Shown one piece after another: positions 1 to 11,979 of a stretch of 64,000 bases of DNA (positions within the stretch are counted from its first letter, which is position 1; each line of letters starts with the position of its first letter). Source of the stretch: Marsupella aquatica (Eukaryota > Marchantiophyta); assembly GCA_973895155.1 (NCBI GenBank), contig OZ316897.1, positions 7,812,001-7,876,000 of the forward strand, given 5' to 3'. The translations under genes were made by a program, and so were the position numbers. Below the pieces are notes generated by a model. That model was not told where the DNA came from and did not search any database. It was given only the letters and a program-made list of their open reading frames with translations.

Positions 1-1029
1 CAAATTCTCTCTATTTGTTGAATGGCAAAACTTAGGATTTTAAGGCAACAAAGATTTACTAGAGTAGTTTGCCACTAAAGTTATTCAAACATTGCATTTT
101 GCCAGATTCTAAAAATATTTATCACTGCCACTCTTGATAATTTAGGTTTTAACAAGTCCTAATCTGTGTATTCTCAGACCAAAAATAGACCATTCCATAG
201 TATAACTCTCTACAAACTATGCCATTAAGGTTTTTTCTTCGGATAAAACAGCTTAAAAGCTTTCCAAAATTCATTTTCTAAAACTGAATCCCTGTACTAT
301 ACATGTTACCACCAGCGTAGCACAAAAACTCTAAAAAAACTGTGAATACTATACCAGAGCACATTTCAGTGTTTGTGGATATTTCCTCCAAGTTGCAAAA
401 GTCCATTTGGGATTTGGATGGTCCATCTGAGTAGACTGTCAAATGGTGTGATCTAAGGGTTGTGTGTGACTTAAAGACTCTTATTCCTATCACAGGTAGG
501 CCAATTTCATTCTTTGTAGGGTTTGGGACAATGTACCTCCCTACCGTAATAGTGTTCTACAACAACAAAATCACCATACGTGCCGTGAAGAGAGAAAACT
601 TCACACAAAGCAAGAAAAAATAAATAAAGACAAAGGATCTTCATCTGTCTATCAACTACTATAATTTCTAATCAGGCCAAAAGTGGTGGGCTGTCGATCC
701 CTTACAAAATGACTTTTGGAGTGAATCTATGAGAGCCTTCAGATTGATTCCCTCAATTTCTTGGACCTTGAGATAATCTAAAAATGGGACAAGCTATAAA
801 GTTAGATAAATGTATGAGAATAAATGTACAAAGTAGAGTACATGTTTACAGGATGTACAAGCTATACACGTATAGGGTACACTCCAGCATTATTGGGTGT
901 GTGCATATGACAACTAGGAGAGACAGAAGGAAGAACTTAACAAAGTATTTGTTTCTTCCATTTTCAAATAGGTTTACCCTCATTTAGAAAACTTTTACCT
1001 TTATCCATTTTTTGAGGTGGGAAGGTAGA
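1..1029. other. Intergenic, no gene recognised
   Basis: AT-rich sequence with only short chance reading frames. No coding similarity, RNA gene or clear repeat boundary was recognised. Confidence 0.5.
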
Positions 1030-1152
1030 CATCTTACAAAAAAGTCTCCTGCAAAGTCTTTTGCGAGACATCATATTTTCCGCAAATGATATCTTTTTGC
1101 AACATCTTTTCCATATCTACATCTTCTGTGCAATGCATGGGTATTGAGCTAG
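1030..1152 (+). mobile_element. Non-autonomous Helitron 3' end
   Basis: The segment carries repeated ACATCTTTT-type motifs and ends in a decayed hairpin (GTGCAATGCAT) followed 14 bases later by CTAG and then T. Hairpin plus CTAG-T is the known layout of plant Helitron 3' termini. The same arrangement recurs at 13.5, 13.97 and 14.83 kb. The 5' end was not found and no Rep/helicase is present, so only the terminus is called. Confidence 0.5.
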
Positions 1153-1521
1153 TACACTATAATAGGTAGTCCCGATCTTTATCTTTCATGATTTATTTAC
1201 AAATTTTCATTATGGCGGGAAACCTCCTTGTCCATTTAATTACAATGACACTTTTTCTTAACAATAAAATTGGCCAAAAGGTGCCATTGTGCAGGTCTTT
1301 AGTGCCCAACCCTTTGTTGAGTGAAGCAAACATTATTCATAAAACAACGTGCACATATGTAACATCCACCAAACACACAAGCAGTCCACACAGGAGATGT
1401 GTGGTTCACTTCACCAGATGTAACGTCCATGGGAACACATAAGAGAATTTTACTAAACTCCAAGCCCGTCGGCCATACCAAGTCTCGAGAGACTGAACTA
1501 TTCTATCTCTCAATTGGGAGG

Positions 1522-2447
1522 TATATGTTTGATGGGACCCTTGCTAAAACCGGGGCTAAAACAAATTTACCTGATAGGCCCTTATGAAACTTTTGTTATG
1601 AACTAGGCCCCTTCTGACACTTTTGTCTCTATGTTCTTGTAAAGTTCCTGTAAGAAATTTTAGCCTACTATTATCACCAATAAGAGTTACTATAAAGTTT
1701 AGAGTCAAACCATGTTGAATGACAAACTACGGCGTTGGGGGAACTGTGGAGTAATGGCGGCCATCACATGAACTGCAAATTCCTAAGTGAAGACAATATG
1801 GTTCATGACTTCAGGTTTGAATTTCTACCACACCGTCTTTAGGTTGCTTCTCACCCCCTTCTCACACAGGGTTTGTATGATGTGTTGATGCTTCTCTTTG
1901 TTCTTTTGTCTAAGTATGGAATGAATCCTCTACTTTTGGTCATTGGCCCCTAGTCCAACATTCAAAATTGTCCAAATTGTGGAACAAAGAGAACATGGAT
2001 GTTGTCTTCTCACATCTGGATCCCAAATTTGTCCAAGTATGGAAGGAACTGCCCTTGTTGCAACTTAAAAAATTTATCTTAGTGTAAAACAAAGATAACA
2101 TGGAGTCAATCATAATGAGAAATTTTGCTAGCCTGCAAAAACTAGACCAAATGTTGTACAAACCCGCATCATGGAGCGGTGGATCCACTAAAACTCTATA
2201 ATCATGTGTAAATATAATTCATTATGTCTTCAAGCATAGAGGTACACGCGGTGAACTATGATTAAGAGAGCGATGGGAAATGTATGATTGACCATGCAAT
2301 TAGGCACCACATAAGAACCATGTGTACGAAACCTATGTAGGGTGCCTAGTTTTTAACAACATTTTTGTGGGGGGTCTAGTTTGTCACAAAAGTTTATAGA
2401 GGCCTATCATGCAAATTTGTTTTGGCAAGGGTCCCATCAAGCATATA
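1522..2447. mobile_element. Inverted-repeat element, no coding capacity
   Basis: Positions 1522-1628 and 2341-2447 are imperfect reverse complements of about 105 bp. Both arms start outermost with TATATG(T/C)TTGATGGGACCC and share the blocks AAACAAATTT, TGATAGGCC and AAACTTTTGT. The interior has no convincing protein. The size and structure suit a non-autonomous DNA transposon or MITE. No clean target-site duplication was found, so the superfamily is open. Confidence 0.5.
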
Positions 2448-2508
2448 AGTTCTCTACTGGCTCTTAACAATGAATCTAAGTTTCACTTCTCAACTAAGTA
2501 CTGCTAGT

Positions 2509-2550
2509 GCATAGATTGAGTAGTTAGCATAGATTGAGTAGTTGCACATC
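2509..2550. repeat. Short tandem duplication
   Basis: The unit GCATAGATTGAGTAGTT occurs twice in a row, flanked by TGC/GCA, so the block can also fold as a small hairpin. No function is evident. Confidence 0.5.
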
Positions 2551-2689
2551 TAACTGTAACCAAGCACCTGACTATGGCTTGACTAACTGCGATTAAATAG
2601 TCTCTCTAGACTCAAGAGTAAAGGATAAACGCCCACTACTCTCCTTGTAATTCACACACTCCTTGAAACCCAGTTGCCAAGTTGAGTTG

Positions 2690-4685
2690 CCGACTCAAGA
2701 CAACATCCGACTGCTCGACCACCTCACTTATGCTTGACGACATTTTCGCTCTACCGTAAATTATTGTTTACATCCAGCTGCCTGGTCGTCTCACTTGTGT
2801 TGGACAATTCTGCCTGATCATCTCACTTGTGTTGGACAACATTTACACTCTACATCACTTATTATTGACAAGTGTGCATATAATCTATCTAATCTCCTTA
2901 GAGATAAGTGGGCCAATTTCATTCTTTCTAGGGTTTGGAAAATTGCAGCTGTGCTACCCCTGTGTTTCTTGCCACGAAGGCAAACGATCAACTAAGTTTG
3001 ACGAGCATTCGTTCCCTTTCGTTCGAGAGGAGAGCAACAGTCATGAGAGTTTTGCTCTTGATCGTTGCCTTTTGCTGCGTACTCTTACATTTCTGTCACT
3101 GCCTCTCCTCTCCTCTCCTCTCCTTCGCTTCTTCGTTTTCCGACTCTACCTCTCCCGCCCTCGTCTCGCTCGGGCCAAAAGTTCATGGCACCAAGCAGGC
3201 ATGGGGTTCGTACTGCGTTGTCTCGTGACGACTTGACTAACTGACTTGCGGACTGATACGTTGATGTGTACATTCATGGAAGGTTTCCTTGATCAATCGC
3301 GCAAATAGAGTGCCAAAGAAGTCGAAGACTTAGAGTTTCAGGAATCCTAGAGGACGGACTGGAGAGGAGAAGTGATATTCCAGTCTCGCTCGTTCGTTCT
3401 GCTCGCGGCCCGTTTAGTCTTCTGCACCTGAGCCTGGCTGCTGCTGTTGCTGACTCGCTGAATCTGCACGTGAGGCACCTTTGCGTGGTATGAATGCCCG
3501 CTGCCCTGTCTTGGCTTGCCTCGCCTTCGCATTGTCACTCACTTCTGAGGCAGTTGTTGGTGAACTTGTATGTCGAAGCGTTTTGTGAGTTCCGCCTCTC
3601 CTTAATGCAATGGAACGAGGATTGCGAACTCTATTGTATTGGTGTCTATTGTGTAGGTCTCCAGCATTTTACAGAATGCGTTTTGTGGTCTTTCTTTGAT
3701 TGAACAGGTAGTTTGGCCTGTGGCGTCCGAAGTGAGAGCTTTCAATCATGCTACTATCCGCGTTCCTTGACTCAACGCGGGACCTGCCCCTGTCGTGAAG
3801 GCCAGTGGTGGCAGTACTACTTCGGGGTCTGTTTACCGGAGCATTGTGAAGTCATTTCTGAGCCGAATTTTACTTAAGCTAGTGTGAGTGAGCAGCACGG
3901 AGCGGACCTCGAGGAGGCGGGGAGTGCGTTGATGTCGCAGCCCCGAGTAACAATAACTTTTGGGCGTAACGGCCAGGTCTGTCTTCTTTAGACGCTCGTC
4001 CTGTACACATAATGTGTGAAGTATTGGGAACTTGTGGTAGGTATTGTGTAACTGAATTTATCTCCCAAGAAGAAATGCATGAACTGTTGGGCGACTCTAA
4101 AATCGCGAGAAACTGAATGGCGCACATCTTGTCGACTCGACGTAACCAGTATCGGCAGGGAGAAACCTAGAATGACGATCCCTGTGGATGGATGGAAGAA
4201 TGTGCTGTTTTGAACGTTGCGAGGAGAAAATTCCTGCTATTTCTTACTCAGTCGGTTGAAGCTCTATTATGTGATTCATGATGTTTAATTATATTTTGGC
4301 ACAAGCTGAAGAGATGAAGGATGCTCGATTGCCGAATGTTTGTGATATCGTGACTGAGAACCACAAAGACGAGAAAGCGGAAAACATGCTTTCGTCTCAG
4401 TGCATGGCATGCGGCTTGTCTGGCGCAGAGGGTAGCGGAGTTGTCAGATGTCCCAAGGGTTGCACGGGCGTCGCTGTCAAGGAAGAGGTGTGCCTGTAGC
4501 AGGAATGAGTGTTCCATCCAGTGGTTGCCCACCCTTTACAGCGATTCTATCACTACCTAAATCTGTGCCGCCTAAGCTCTGGGACTGGACTTCCAGCATT
4601 GATTGCAATTTGAGAGGCATCCAATATCTTATGTGTCTTGGTTTTGATCTGGAAGGGGCAGAGGCGTGCAACTGTGTCCCGCGAC
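2690..4685 (+). other. Probable leader and promoter region of the SAM-domain gene
   Basis: This stretch has no recognised gene. Around 3100-3160 it becomes CT-rich (TCCTCTCCTC repeats), as plant 5' leaders often are. It lies directly upstream of the first coding exon at 4686, so it probably holds the promoter and non-coding leader. A related pair of phrases (CACTTGTGTTGGACAA) repeats near 2790 and 2830. Exact transcript start and any leader intron are not resolved. Confidence 0.35.
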
Positions 4686-7600
4686 ATGTATTCAGATCAA
4701 ATTAACGGCGCAGGAGCGGGTGGCAACAGGAAACGGTCAGTCAGGGAGCGTCTAGGCGGGTCTCAAGAGCAAGCAAGTTCTCCTTTCTGCCTCCCTAAGC
4801 GGTATTGACTCGATCCCACTCAAAATGAGGTAGAACTAGAAGTGGTTTAAGGCCTGCTTTGCCCTGATAAGCATTAAGGTGGAGTCAAGATTTTAGGTCA
4901 TAGACAGTGTTTATGCCTCGATTCTTGGCGAAATTCAAGTGTTCACCAGTTCAGTAGTGCATATTTGCGCTCGGATAAATCATGTCCCTGCCTGGTCCTT
5001 GTAAATCAATGAAATAGAATTCTTGTGGACAATAGGAGGCGACGTCTCGTACTTCCTGTCAACCAGAATGACGAAATAAAAAATGATGTAGAATGGCTTC
5101 TGCAATCCAAGTGGCTTGGGACTACCCCGAAAGAAAGTATACAAACAGAGTTGAAAATGGGATTTAGCGTGATGAACCAAGCGTTTTGTTTGGGGTTTAA
5201 TTTATTTGTTTCTAGCTGTTAAGCACACCCGAGCAGGGTTATGTAGGACGAGTATGTAGAAGGTGATGTCTCTGAACTCGCAGCTTCGGAACATGTAATC
5301 TGCTATCTCGAGAAGATTGTCTGGTTTTCCTAATTTGATAGTGATTCTTAGTCGTTTTGTCTGGACAAGAAAAGTGCCGATCAGATAGCTGTAGTTAGTC
5401 TTTTGCTCGGACGGAGAGATAATCACAGTTAGGGGAAAAGCCTTGCATCTTGGTACGTTACCGTAGCTAGTTTAAACTCTTATGCATTCAATATCTTATG
5501 GATAAGAGGATTTAGAAAGACATGTACAGGTTTCGGGTTTGCGACTTAATTACCATAGAGAACGAGGACCTATACGAGTCCATCCGTATTTGGGAAACGG
5601 TTATTTCATATTGTGAACTTATTGTCATATGCCTTCAAAGGCAGGGATGGGACTGAAGAACGATTGCATTTTTCCCAAGCGGAACAACTTATTGCCTGAC
5701 CTTTTGGTCTCATGTGGTTGTGGTGGTGGGTCTTTAGGACACGACTCGATGAAGGGAAGTGGAAGCATGACCTGTACGACGAGAAAGAAGAAATAACAAT
5801 ACGCCAACCAAGTATCCTTACAACACAAGAACTTGTGGACCAGGGATTATATTTATATCTCAGGCTTTATAAAATGCTAAATTCATAATAATTTGGAGGA
5901 GCGACGTCGAGTTCGTGCCCTACATTCTTCAGTAGTGTATTTTGAAGGCAGGATTTAGTGTCGGATTACTGTTTTGAATCTCAATTCACCAGGAAATGTA
6001 TGACACGTTAAATCTTAACTTTCAAAGGCGGACAGGACCTGTCAGATCTACGGTCAAGGCTTGGGCGACGCACCGTTGGGAGAGTGCAAGGAGAGGTCTC
6101 CTCCACAGGCGGAATGAAGGATCTAAGGGAAAAGCTGTCAGGTCCTATTCAGGCCCCACAAGTAACCCGTGATGCCGCTTTGCAACGCCGTCTGCAATCA
6201 GTTGTACGTGGCTCTTCAGGGATTGCCTCACTTGCAACAAGCAGACCTGGAATTTCACGGAATAGTGCGATTGCTCCAAAGGCTCCAATGCTGCAAAAAA
6301 CTCCCATGCGTAAAGCTCAGCCCCTGGAGGTAACTTGCAGCTACTTGCATGTAAGGTTTAATATTCTAAAGCTTAGTCATTTAAGTTGTATGATAGCAAG
6401 CGGTCCACTGCGTTTGTTTCCTGGAATCAAGGACGGCGAATTTGTTCTTACCCACGGTCAATCTACGTCAACTGAATTTTTCTAGTGGCAGACTCTAGCA
6501 AAAAAAACTTCTCAAAGTTGTCTCATTGACGAAGTTACAAGGCCTGGTCTGTAGGCGTGTTATGGTCCAGATATTATACACTTATAGCGGATAAATCTTA
6601 CCTTTATATTCTTGCCAGCCTTCGTTCTGAAGGTGCCTCATCTAGTCTGGATAGCTTTTACTCGGGGTGTGACAAAGAAATACTAAGAGAAACTTAGGAG
6701 CAACTCAAAACGTTTTACAGACAGTGTCCCTTCCTTTTGATGAGATGGTTACGGGGAGTGGAGTTCGCAGGGGGGTCTCTTTTCACCGCAGGGCGATGCT
6801 GATCATAATAGAGTGATTTTATATGACAAATAGAATAGCTTGGTTTGTATCCTGGGGGAAGATTGATTTAGCTTTGAACTTCTATTGCTTAAGATAAATC
6901 CTGTGTTTCCCGCTGTCCGATCCTTCAAAGAGTCTCTATGCAGATTGAGAAGAATTTCACTGCAGACAGTTTTGGGCAGAGCCGTGATTGATTTTTTCTT
7001 ATCAGGCTACCGTCTGTCCAATTACAGTGCTATGCGAATGGAATGGTTGGTTGGTCTAAGCTGCAAGCTGTGCTCGCTGTGCAGATTGATGAGAACTCCA
7101 TCGCAGGCTTTTTGCAGTCTTTGGGTTTGAGCAAGTATTTGATAACATTTCAAGCAGAAGAGGTATTTCCAAAATGTACCTTATCCATGCTTTTTGAGTC
7201 TTTTCCCTGAATTAATCTTGCCGTTCCTGGGGAGAGGTTTGCTTGAACTGACTGCTGAGGTATTGATTGCGGCCTTTGAACATTTAGAGTCAGATGCTTC
7301 AATGAATGCTATTAGACATTTTTGTCATGATGAATTTTAGGTAATGTTTTACTCATTTTTCAGAATTGAGCATGCAGGTAGATATGGCTGCATTAAGGCA
7401 CATGGGTGATGATGATCTGAAAGAGCTTGGCGTGCCTATGGTAAGCGAGGCTTGTTGTGCCTCTCACTTATTTTTGTTCCGAGTACTTTGGCACTGTTTT
7501 GTCTTGCTTGAAGATAGTGCTTCAGTGGACCTGTCTTCAAGAATCTATAAAGGTAGCCGTACTTCATTGGATATCCTTAGTTTAAGAGACTTTTTGTGTG

Positions 7601-7921
7601 TTCCTGATATACCCTGTGACATTCATACTTGCTGGAGTGACTTACCCGTGGTGCCCGAAGAAATACAGATGGATTCTCCGCACTTGCAAGTTGCCCCACT
7701 GTATGCGTTGTGATTATTGCACCTCTCCCTTCATCGTCCAAGGCTTATATAACAAGCAGAAGACCACGTTCGCTCAGTACATAGTAGGGGTCCTCAGCAA
7801 CACGTAGTGTAGTTGCAGTGATGTGATTGCTGTTTTTGGGCTCACCTTGTCTTATTTCTTTCGTGGTCTTGTGCAGGGCCCAAGAAAGAAGATTCTTCTA
7901 GCAGTTGGCTCGCATAGTTAA
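4686..7921 (+). CDS. Plant SAM (sterile alpha motif) domain protein
   Basis: Proposed coding exons are 4686-4801, 5036-5136, 6028-6329, 7085-7162, 7378-7440 and 7877-7921. All junctions are GT-AG and in phase, giving about 234 residues and a TAA stop. The N-terminus starts MYSDQINGAG and runs into a basic KRSVRERLGG stretch, which resembles a plant family of small SAM proteins. A second basic stretch, DLRSRLGRR, follows. Residues 174-234 form the SAM domain, with GFLQSLGLSKY, then MGDDDLKELGVPMGPRKKIL, the typical end of this fold. SAM domains mediate protein or RNA contacts; the partner is unknown. The Arg-rich arms suggest nucleic-acid binding, which is inference. The gene appears intact. 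Confidence 0.82.
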
Positions 7922-8818
7922 TAAGAGTGTTCAACTGCTTCTAAAATGAAGGGACGTGGAGTACAATAGAATTCTGAAAGAAGCGGTAGAGGTCAATCCT
8001 GGGAAGGCCATCAATAGTTTTGGCTTTGCTTCATCTCTGGGAGCAATTTGAGTGGAAGCTCGTGTTATGGGTGACCCTAGCTGTTAGATTTTTGGACGAC
8101 TTCCAGGAGCTGCAAAGGTCTTGAAGCCTAAGGGTTTGTGTCACAAGACTTTCAATGTCTGTAAAGTAAGCCCTTAGTTCACAATGACGAAGCTGAGCCT
8201 TAAAGTGCCAGGAGGTATTGAGGGTGGAGCATGCGCGTTGGCCTTCAAATGGCTGAGATGCCAAATGAATATTTCAGGTCGTCTTTGATGTGAACAAGTT
8301 GTCTGTTAGTACACTGTTTGGCTAGGCGTACATTACCAAGCCCGTTTTTCGATGCACTATTTTAGCACAGGTTCGTGCCCAGGTCAGCACCTGAGATGGA
8401 ATTTATTGAAGCCGTCTTCAGAATGTATTCGTTGTAACCAGTACAATTTTGAGCTGAGATGTTATTAATCTGTAGTGTTGAATAGCTAATTGATGTCATT
8501 GCTTTCAACAACTACCACCTGGAAGACGGCTCACACTTCTAATAGAACTTGTTTATTGTATCGTTCTGACAGTTCTTAACATCAGGGCTTGACCATGGAC
8601 CAGCTGAAGTTAGGGTTCCGGGTCCCAACTTTGTGCTCCCCAAATGCATCACCGGGCTCCTCTCTTGGTCGATGTCATTCTCACTGGTTCGGTGCCTTTT
8701 GGAATCGAATATGGATTGTGTTTTACGGTAGGTATTGGTAGCAAGGAGCCTGTTCTCCTCTGCGAAAGTCATTGAGGTCCAGCTGATCTCAATTGTTGAT
8801 CTGGGATCTAACATGCCA
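7922..8818. other. Probable 3' untranslated region and intergenic spacer
   Basis: No protein-coding gene was recognised after the SAM gene stop. The start of the stretch is likely 3' UTR. The remaining frames look like chance ORFs. Confidence 0.4.
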
Positions 8819-9045
8819 CAAGAGATCACTTAGAAATGACGGTTTCGGATAAGTAGTCTAGGCCAACAGTTAGTTGTATCCTTTGTAAACTTTGTATCAT
8901 TCTGAATAAAGTGTGGGTCCCTTCCTGAGCTCAATAGTTGCCGAGGGTTCAGAAACGCTACAAGAGATCACTTGGAAATGACAGTCTGGTAACATTAGTC
9001 TAGAGTTAGACCAAAGCTACTTTGTATCATCTATCTGACAGTCTC
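8819..9045. repeat. 142-bp tandem duplication, second copy partial
   Basis: CAAGAGATCACTT, then GAAATGAC and TAGTCTAG, occur at 8819 and again at 8961, followed in both copies by CTTTGTATCAT. A third fragment with ACTTTGTATCACTC lies near 9075. The copies are diverged by scattered substitutions, so the duplication is not recent. Confidence 0.6.
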
Positions 9046-9179
9046 ATTACGTAGTCAAATAGGGCGGGACCAAACTACTTTGTATCACTCGCAAGGATTC
9101 TCATGCAAATCCCCCCCTCATTTGTTCCACCAAATCTCTCAAAACTAACAATTAATATGATTCTACGAGTGGGAGGGGC

Positions 9180-9385
9180 TGGGGATAATTTTGATGCCGC
9201 ATCGGGCTGGACTGGACTGGGTGGGGCAGGGCTGTCTGCCCGGGTTGGGTAGGGCAGTGCCAGGAGTGATGCCAGGAGCTGCAGGGAAGGGCCGGCTTGG
9301 GTTGGGAGGTCATGGCCGGGCCGGGAAGTCAAGATCGGGCGGTCGGGACGGTCTGGGTGACGGGTTGCAGGTTGATGGACTCTAA
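9180..9385. other. GC-rich island in AT-rich sequence
   Basis: About 200 bp of strongly G-rich sequence (GGGCTGGACTGGACTGGG and GGCCGGGCCGGG-type phrases) sits between AT-rich flanks. It is open in several frames because it lacks A/T-rich stop codons, which makes its ORFs unreliable. It may be part of an unrecognised mobile element. Confidence 0.4.
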
Positions 9386-10036
9386 AGCCTCTATTTGTCG
9401 GGCAAGTCCAAACCGGATTATAAACCGGATTGAAAGAAAGTAAAAAAGATGTTAAAAAATAATAAATTGGATTAAAAAAGATGTTAAAAAATAAATATAT
9501 GGTAGAGCAATAGAGATATATAATAGTGTTCTTGATGTGATAAGCTGTGAATGCAATAAATGCCAGGGCCAAGGTCCATAGAGACAAAATACTAATCTCA
9601 AATACCAATTTCATGTGTTTCCAGGGTGCAAAATACTAATTTCATAACTTTTTGGAAAAAGAAGCCCATATGGACAGCCAGGTTCAGACTCACAACCACA
9701 TGGACATCATTAAATACTCTTTTGTGCTCAAATCTACTACTATAATATGGAATCCCCACCAAAATGGGGAATCATCCGTTTACAAATTCACTTTTGAAGG
9801 GAACTTTCTCTCACCATTGGATTTATATTTTCTTTTATTTTGGCTTTTTATTATTCAAAAAGCAATATCCCTAATCCAAGAGAGACAAGACAAAGTATTT
9901 TGGTATACCACAAAGATTCTGTAGGAGGGAGATCTGTCATAGGCTCTATGTGAGTGCCATGTGTTATCATTGGGAAGGGGGCACTTGGGACACCATTATG
10001 AGTGGACAAGGACTAGAAACCATAGAGTTCAAAATA

Positions 10037-10348
10037 ATTAAGCACGAGAGGCAATCTCGAGGTGCATTAAGGCACTAATCGTACTTCGTCGGGCAGCTGG
10101 GTCTTTCGGGCAGTTTGGGTGACACGTCACCCGAAATGGGTTTAGGGACGAGCCATGACAATGAGCCCTGTCCCTGGCGCATTGGGACTGTACCTCGCGA
10201 TTTCGCCCACGGCCCTTCACCGGACTTCATGTCCCTCCCGCAGCAGCCCGTCGCAGCGATCCCGTCGCCCATCAAATTGCCAGGCCGAACCCCCCATCGC
10301 TGCGGTTCCCCCCGTCGCCAACGTATACACCGTATTTTTACGTGTTTC
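10037..10348 (+). repeat. Left terminal inverted repeat
   Basis: Matches the reverse complement of 11232-11544 with few differences (for example a one-base change within TTTGGGTGAC). It includes a short inner palindrome, GGGTGACACGTCACCC. Confidence 0.85.
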
Positions 10349-10520
10349 CCCGTTGCCAATGTATCCCCGTATTTTTACGTCGTGGTTTGGACGGGGTACA
10401 CATTCAAAATGAAGGAACACTGCGCATTTTCGAGGGGGGAACCATATTCTCTCTGTTTGCAATGTGGACTTTTGTGTTTTCTTCGAGCAATTCCATCGGG
10501 CAATTCCATCATTGAACACA

Positions 10521-10805
10521 ATGGCGGACCATTCGCCGGTAGTAGGGGATGACAAGGAAAATTGGCAAAATCCAATACCCCCACCGGTGTATGTGAAGGA
10601 CGCAGTGTTTACCGGGCCAAACACTCTTTTCCGACAGGCATTCACCACTATTAAGGACTCAAATGGAGTCAAACCTGATTTGCAAGCAGATTCGGCAGGC
10701 ATACACGACAAGGCTAGTGACATCTATGTCAAAGACTCTATGAAGCCACCATGGAATCGTCCGGATCCCATATACAAGCATGTAGTGCAGGTTTCCCGCA
10801 ATTGA
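10521..10805 (+). CDS. Inward-facing unknown coding fragment in the long-TIR element
   Basis: From ATG 10521 this frame encodes about 94 residues beginning MADHSPVVGDDKEN, with the phrase YVKD twice and many Pro/Asp residues, then TGA at 10803. A possible splice donor (CAG|GT) lies at 10790, so it may be a first exon. No family was recognised. It faces the minus-strand fragment at 10738-11238, as the two genes of MuDR-type elements do. Confidence 0.3.
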   Translation: MADHSPVVGDDKENWQNPIPPPVYVKDAVFTGPNTLFRQAFTTIKDSNGVKPDLQADSAGIHDKASDIYVKDSMKPPWNRPDPIYKHVVQVSRN

Positions 10806-11238
10806 CTTGCAAGGTATCGTCTGATAAAAGTAGCTGAAAATGGAACATTTGCATAAACTTTCCATTCCCAACAGAATCATGGAGACACAGCTTATGAGAC
10901 GGCCCTTCAATTGACACCTTACATATTCCCATGGGGGTCCTCTCGGTGCATCCACGATATGTAAATTTCCTTGGGAATGGATTTGCTGCCTCAAAATTAA
11001 GGAGTGTGACGTGCATTGGACCAACGAGACGACAATGTCGATCAAGAATGGCAGCATTAACATCGCTCAAGGATGCCATCACAAGAAGACTTGCCTGAGA
11101 CTCCGATCTGTCAGCAACCGTGTTCAAATGTGCGAAACAATGGGGGCGCTCTGGTCGACGATTAAGCAGCCCTAAACACTTCGGACCGAATCTCCACGCG
11201 ATTGCTCCAACTTGCACCTCGACAAAACAATGAAACAC
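10738..11238 (-). pseudogene. Fragment related to the second gene of the MULE at 54-57 kb
   Basis: The minus-strand frame contains NFEAANPFPRKFTYRGCT, then C..SIEGP..KLCLHDS...G. The same order of residues is seen at 56.5-56.7 kb on the minus strand (NFDAPNPYPRKFNYLACT, then C..TIKGP...RHNS...G). The shared NF.A.NP.PRKF.Y..CT core and spacing show homology. The family is not one I recognise. In this element it is a fragment without transposase, so this copy is probably a deletion derivative or a Pack-MULE-type carrier. Confidence 0.5.
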
Positions 11239-11544
11239 GTAAAAATACGGTGTATACGTTGGCGACGGGGGGAACCGCAGCGATGGGGGGTTCGGCGTGG
11301 CAATTTGATGGGCGACGGGATCGCTGCGACGGGCTGCTGCGGGAGGGACATGAAGTCCGGTGAAGGGCCGTGGGCGAAATCGTGAGGTACAGTCCCAATG
11401 CGCCAGGGACAGGGCTCATTGTCATGGCTCGTCCCTAAACCCATTTCGGGTGACGTGTCACCCAAAACTGCCCGAAAGACCCAGCTGCCCGACGAAGTAC
11501 AATTAGTGCCTTAATGCACCTCGAGATTGCCTCTCGTGCTTAAT
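11232..11544 (-). repeat. Right terminal inverted repeat
   Basis: Reverse-complement partner of 10037-10348. The outer end reads CTCTCGTGCTTAAT on the + strand, followed directly by the TCAAAATA duplication. Confidence 0.85.
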
Positions 11545-11780
11545 TCAAAATAGGGAGGGGAAATTAATGATGCACTCATGGGTGAGAGGCTCAATAATAT
11601 TTTACCATACCATAAGTAAGTAGATGGAGTGGATGAGACAAAGTGGAGGAAATGGATATGAAATCAAGTTTTGGGGCTCATATAGCATGCTCATCCTGGA
11701 ACATGCTTTACTTTTTGTCTTGTAGTGATATTAAGTGGACAAAATTAAAGAGTAAGACTAGAATACATATTAAATGTGAA

Positions 11781-11979
11781 TGAAATCAAATAATATAAAT
11801 AAAGTACATGCAATAAAAGCACATAGTGACCAATGGAAAGTACAATTTTATTACACAAAGTTGCTACGAGTTGTGCACAATGAAATCAAATAATATAAAT
11901 AAAGCACATGCAATAAAAGCACATAGTGACCAATGGAAAGTACAATTTTATTACACAAAGATCCTACGAGTTGTGCACG
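11781..11979. repeat. Two near-identical 100-bp tandem copies
   Basis: TGAAATCAAATAATATAAAT starts at 11781 and again at 11881. The two 100-bp copies differ at only a few bases (GTACATG/GCACATG, GTTGC/GATCC). The high identity indicates a recent tandem duplication. Confidence 0.85.

Larger units (their letters stand above)
10037..11544. mobile_element. DNA transposon with 312-bp terminal inverted repeats (MULE-like)
   Basis: Positions 10037-10348 and 11232-11544 are nearly perfect reverse complements, each starting outermost with ATTAAGCACGAGAGG. The element is flanked by the direct repeat TCAAAATA (10029-10036 and 11545-11552), an 8-bp target-site duplication; a 9-bp reading with a leading T is possible. 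Long terminal repeats plus 8-9 bp duplications suit Mutator-like elements; hAT elements have the same duplication size but much shorter repeats. The interior has no transposase and instead carries two convergent coding fragments. Near-identity of the arms suggests fairly recent activity. Confidence 0.8.

Noticed and set aside
3043-3228. A 61-residue frame beginning MRVLLLIVAFCCVLLHFCHC, like a signal peptide
   Set aside because: It lies in a CT-rich likely leader, where hydrophobic Leu/Ser/Phe frames arise by composition; no mature peptide pattern is visible.
9075-9614. 179-codon minus-strand frame
   Set aside because: It runs through the GC-rich island and low-complexity AT-rich flanks, with no domain and poor amino-acid composition.
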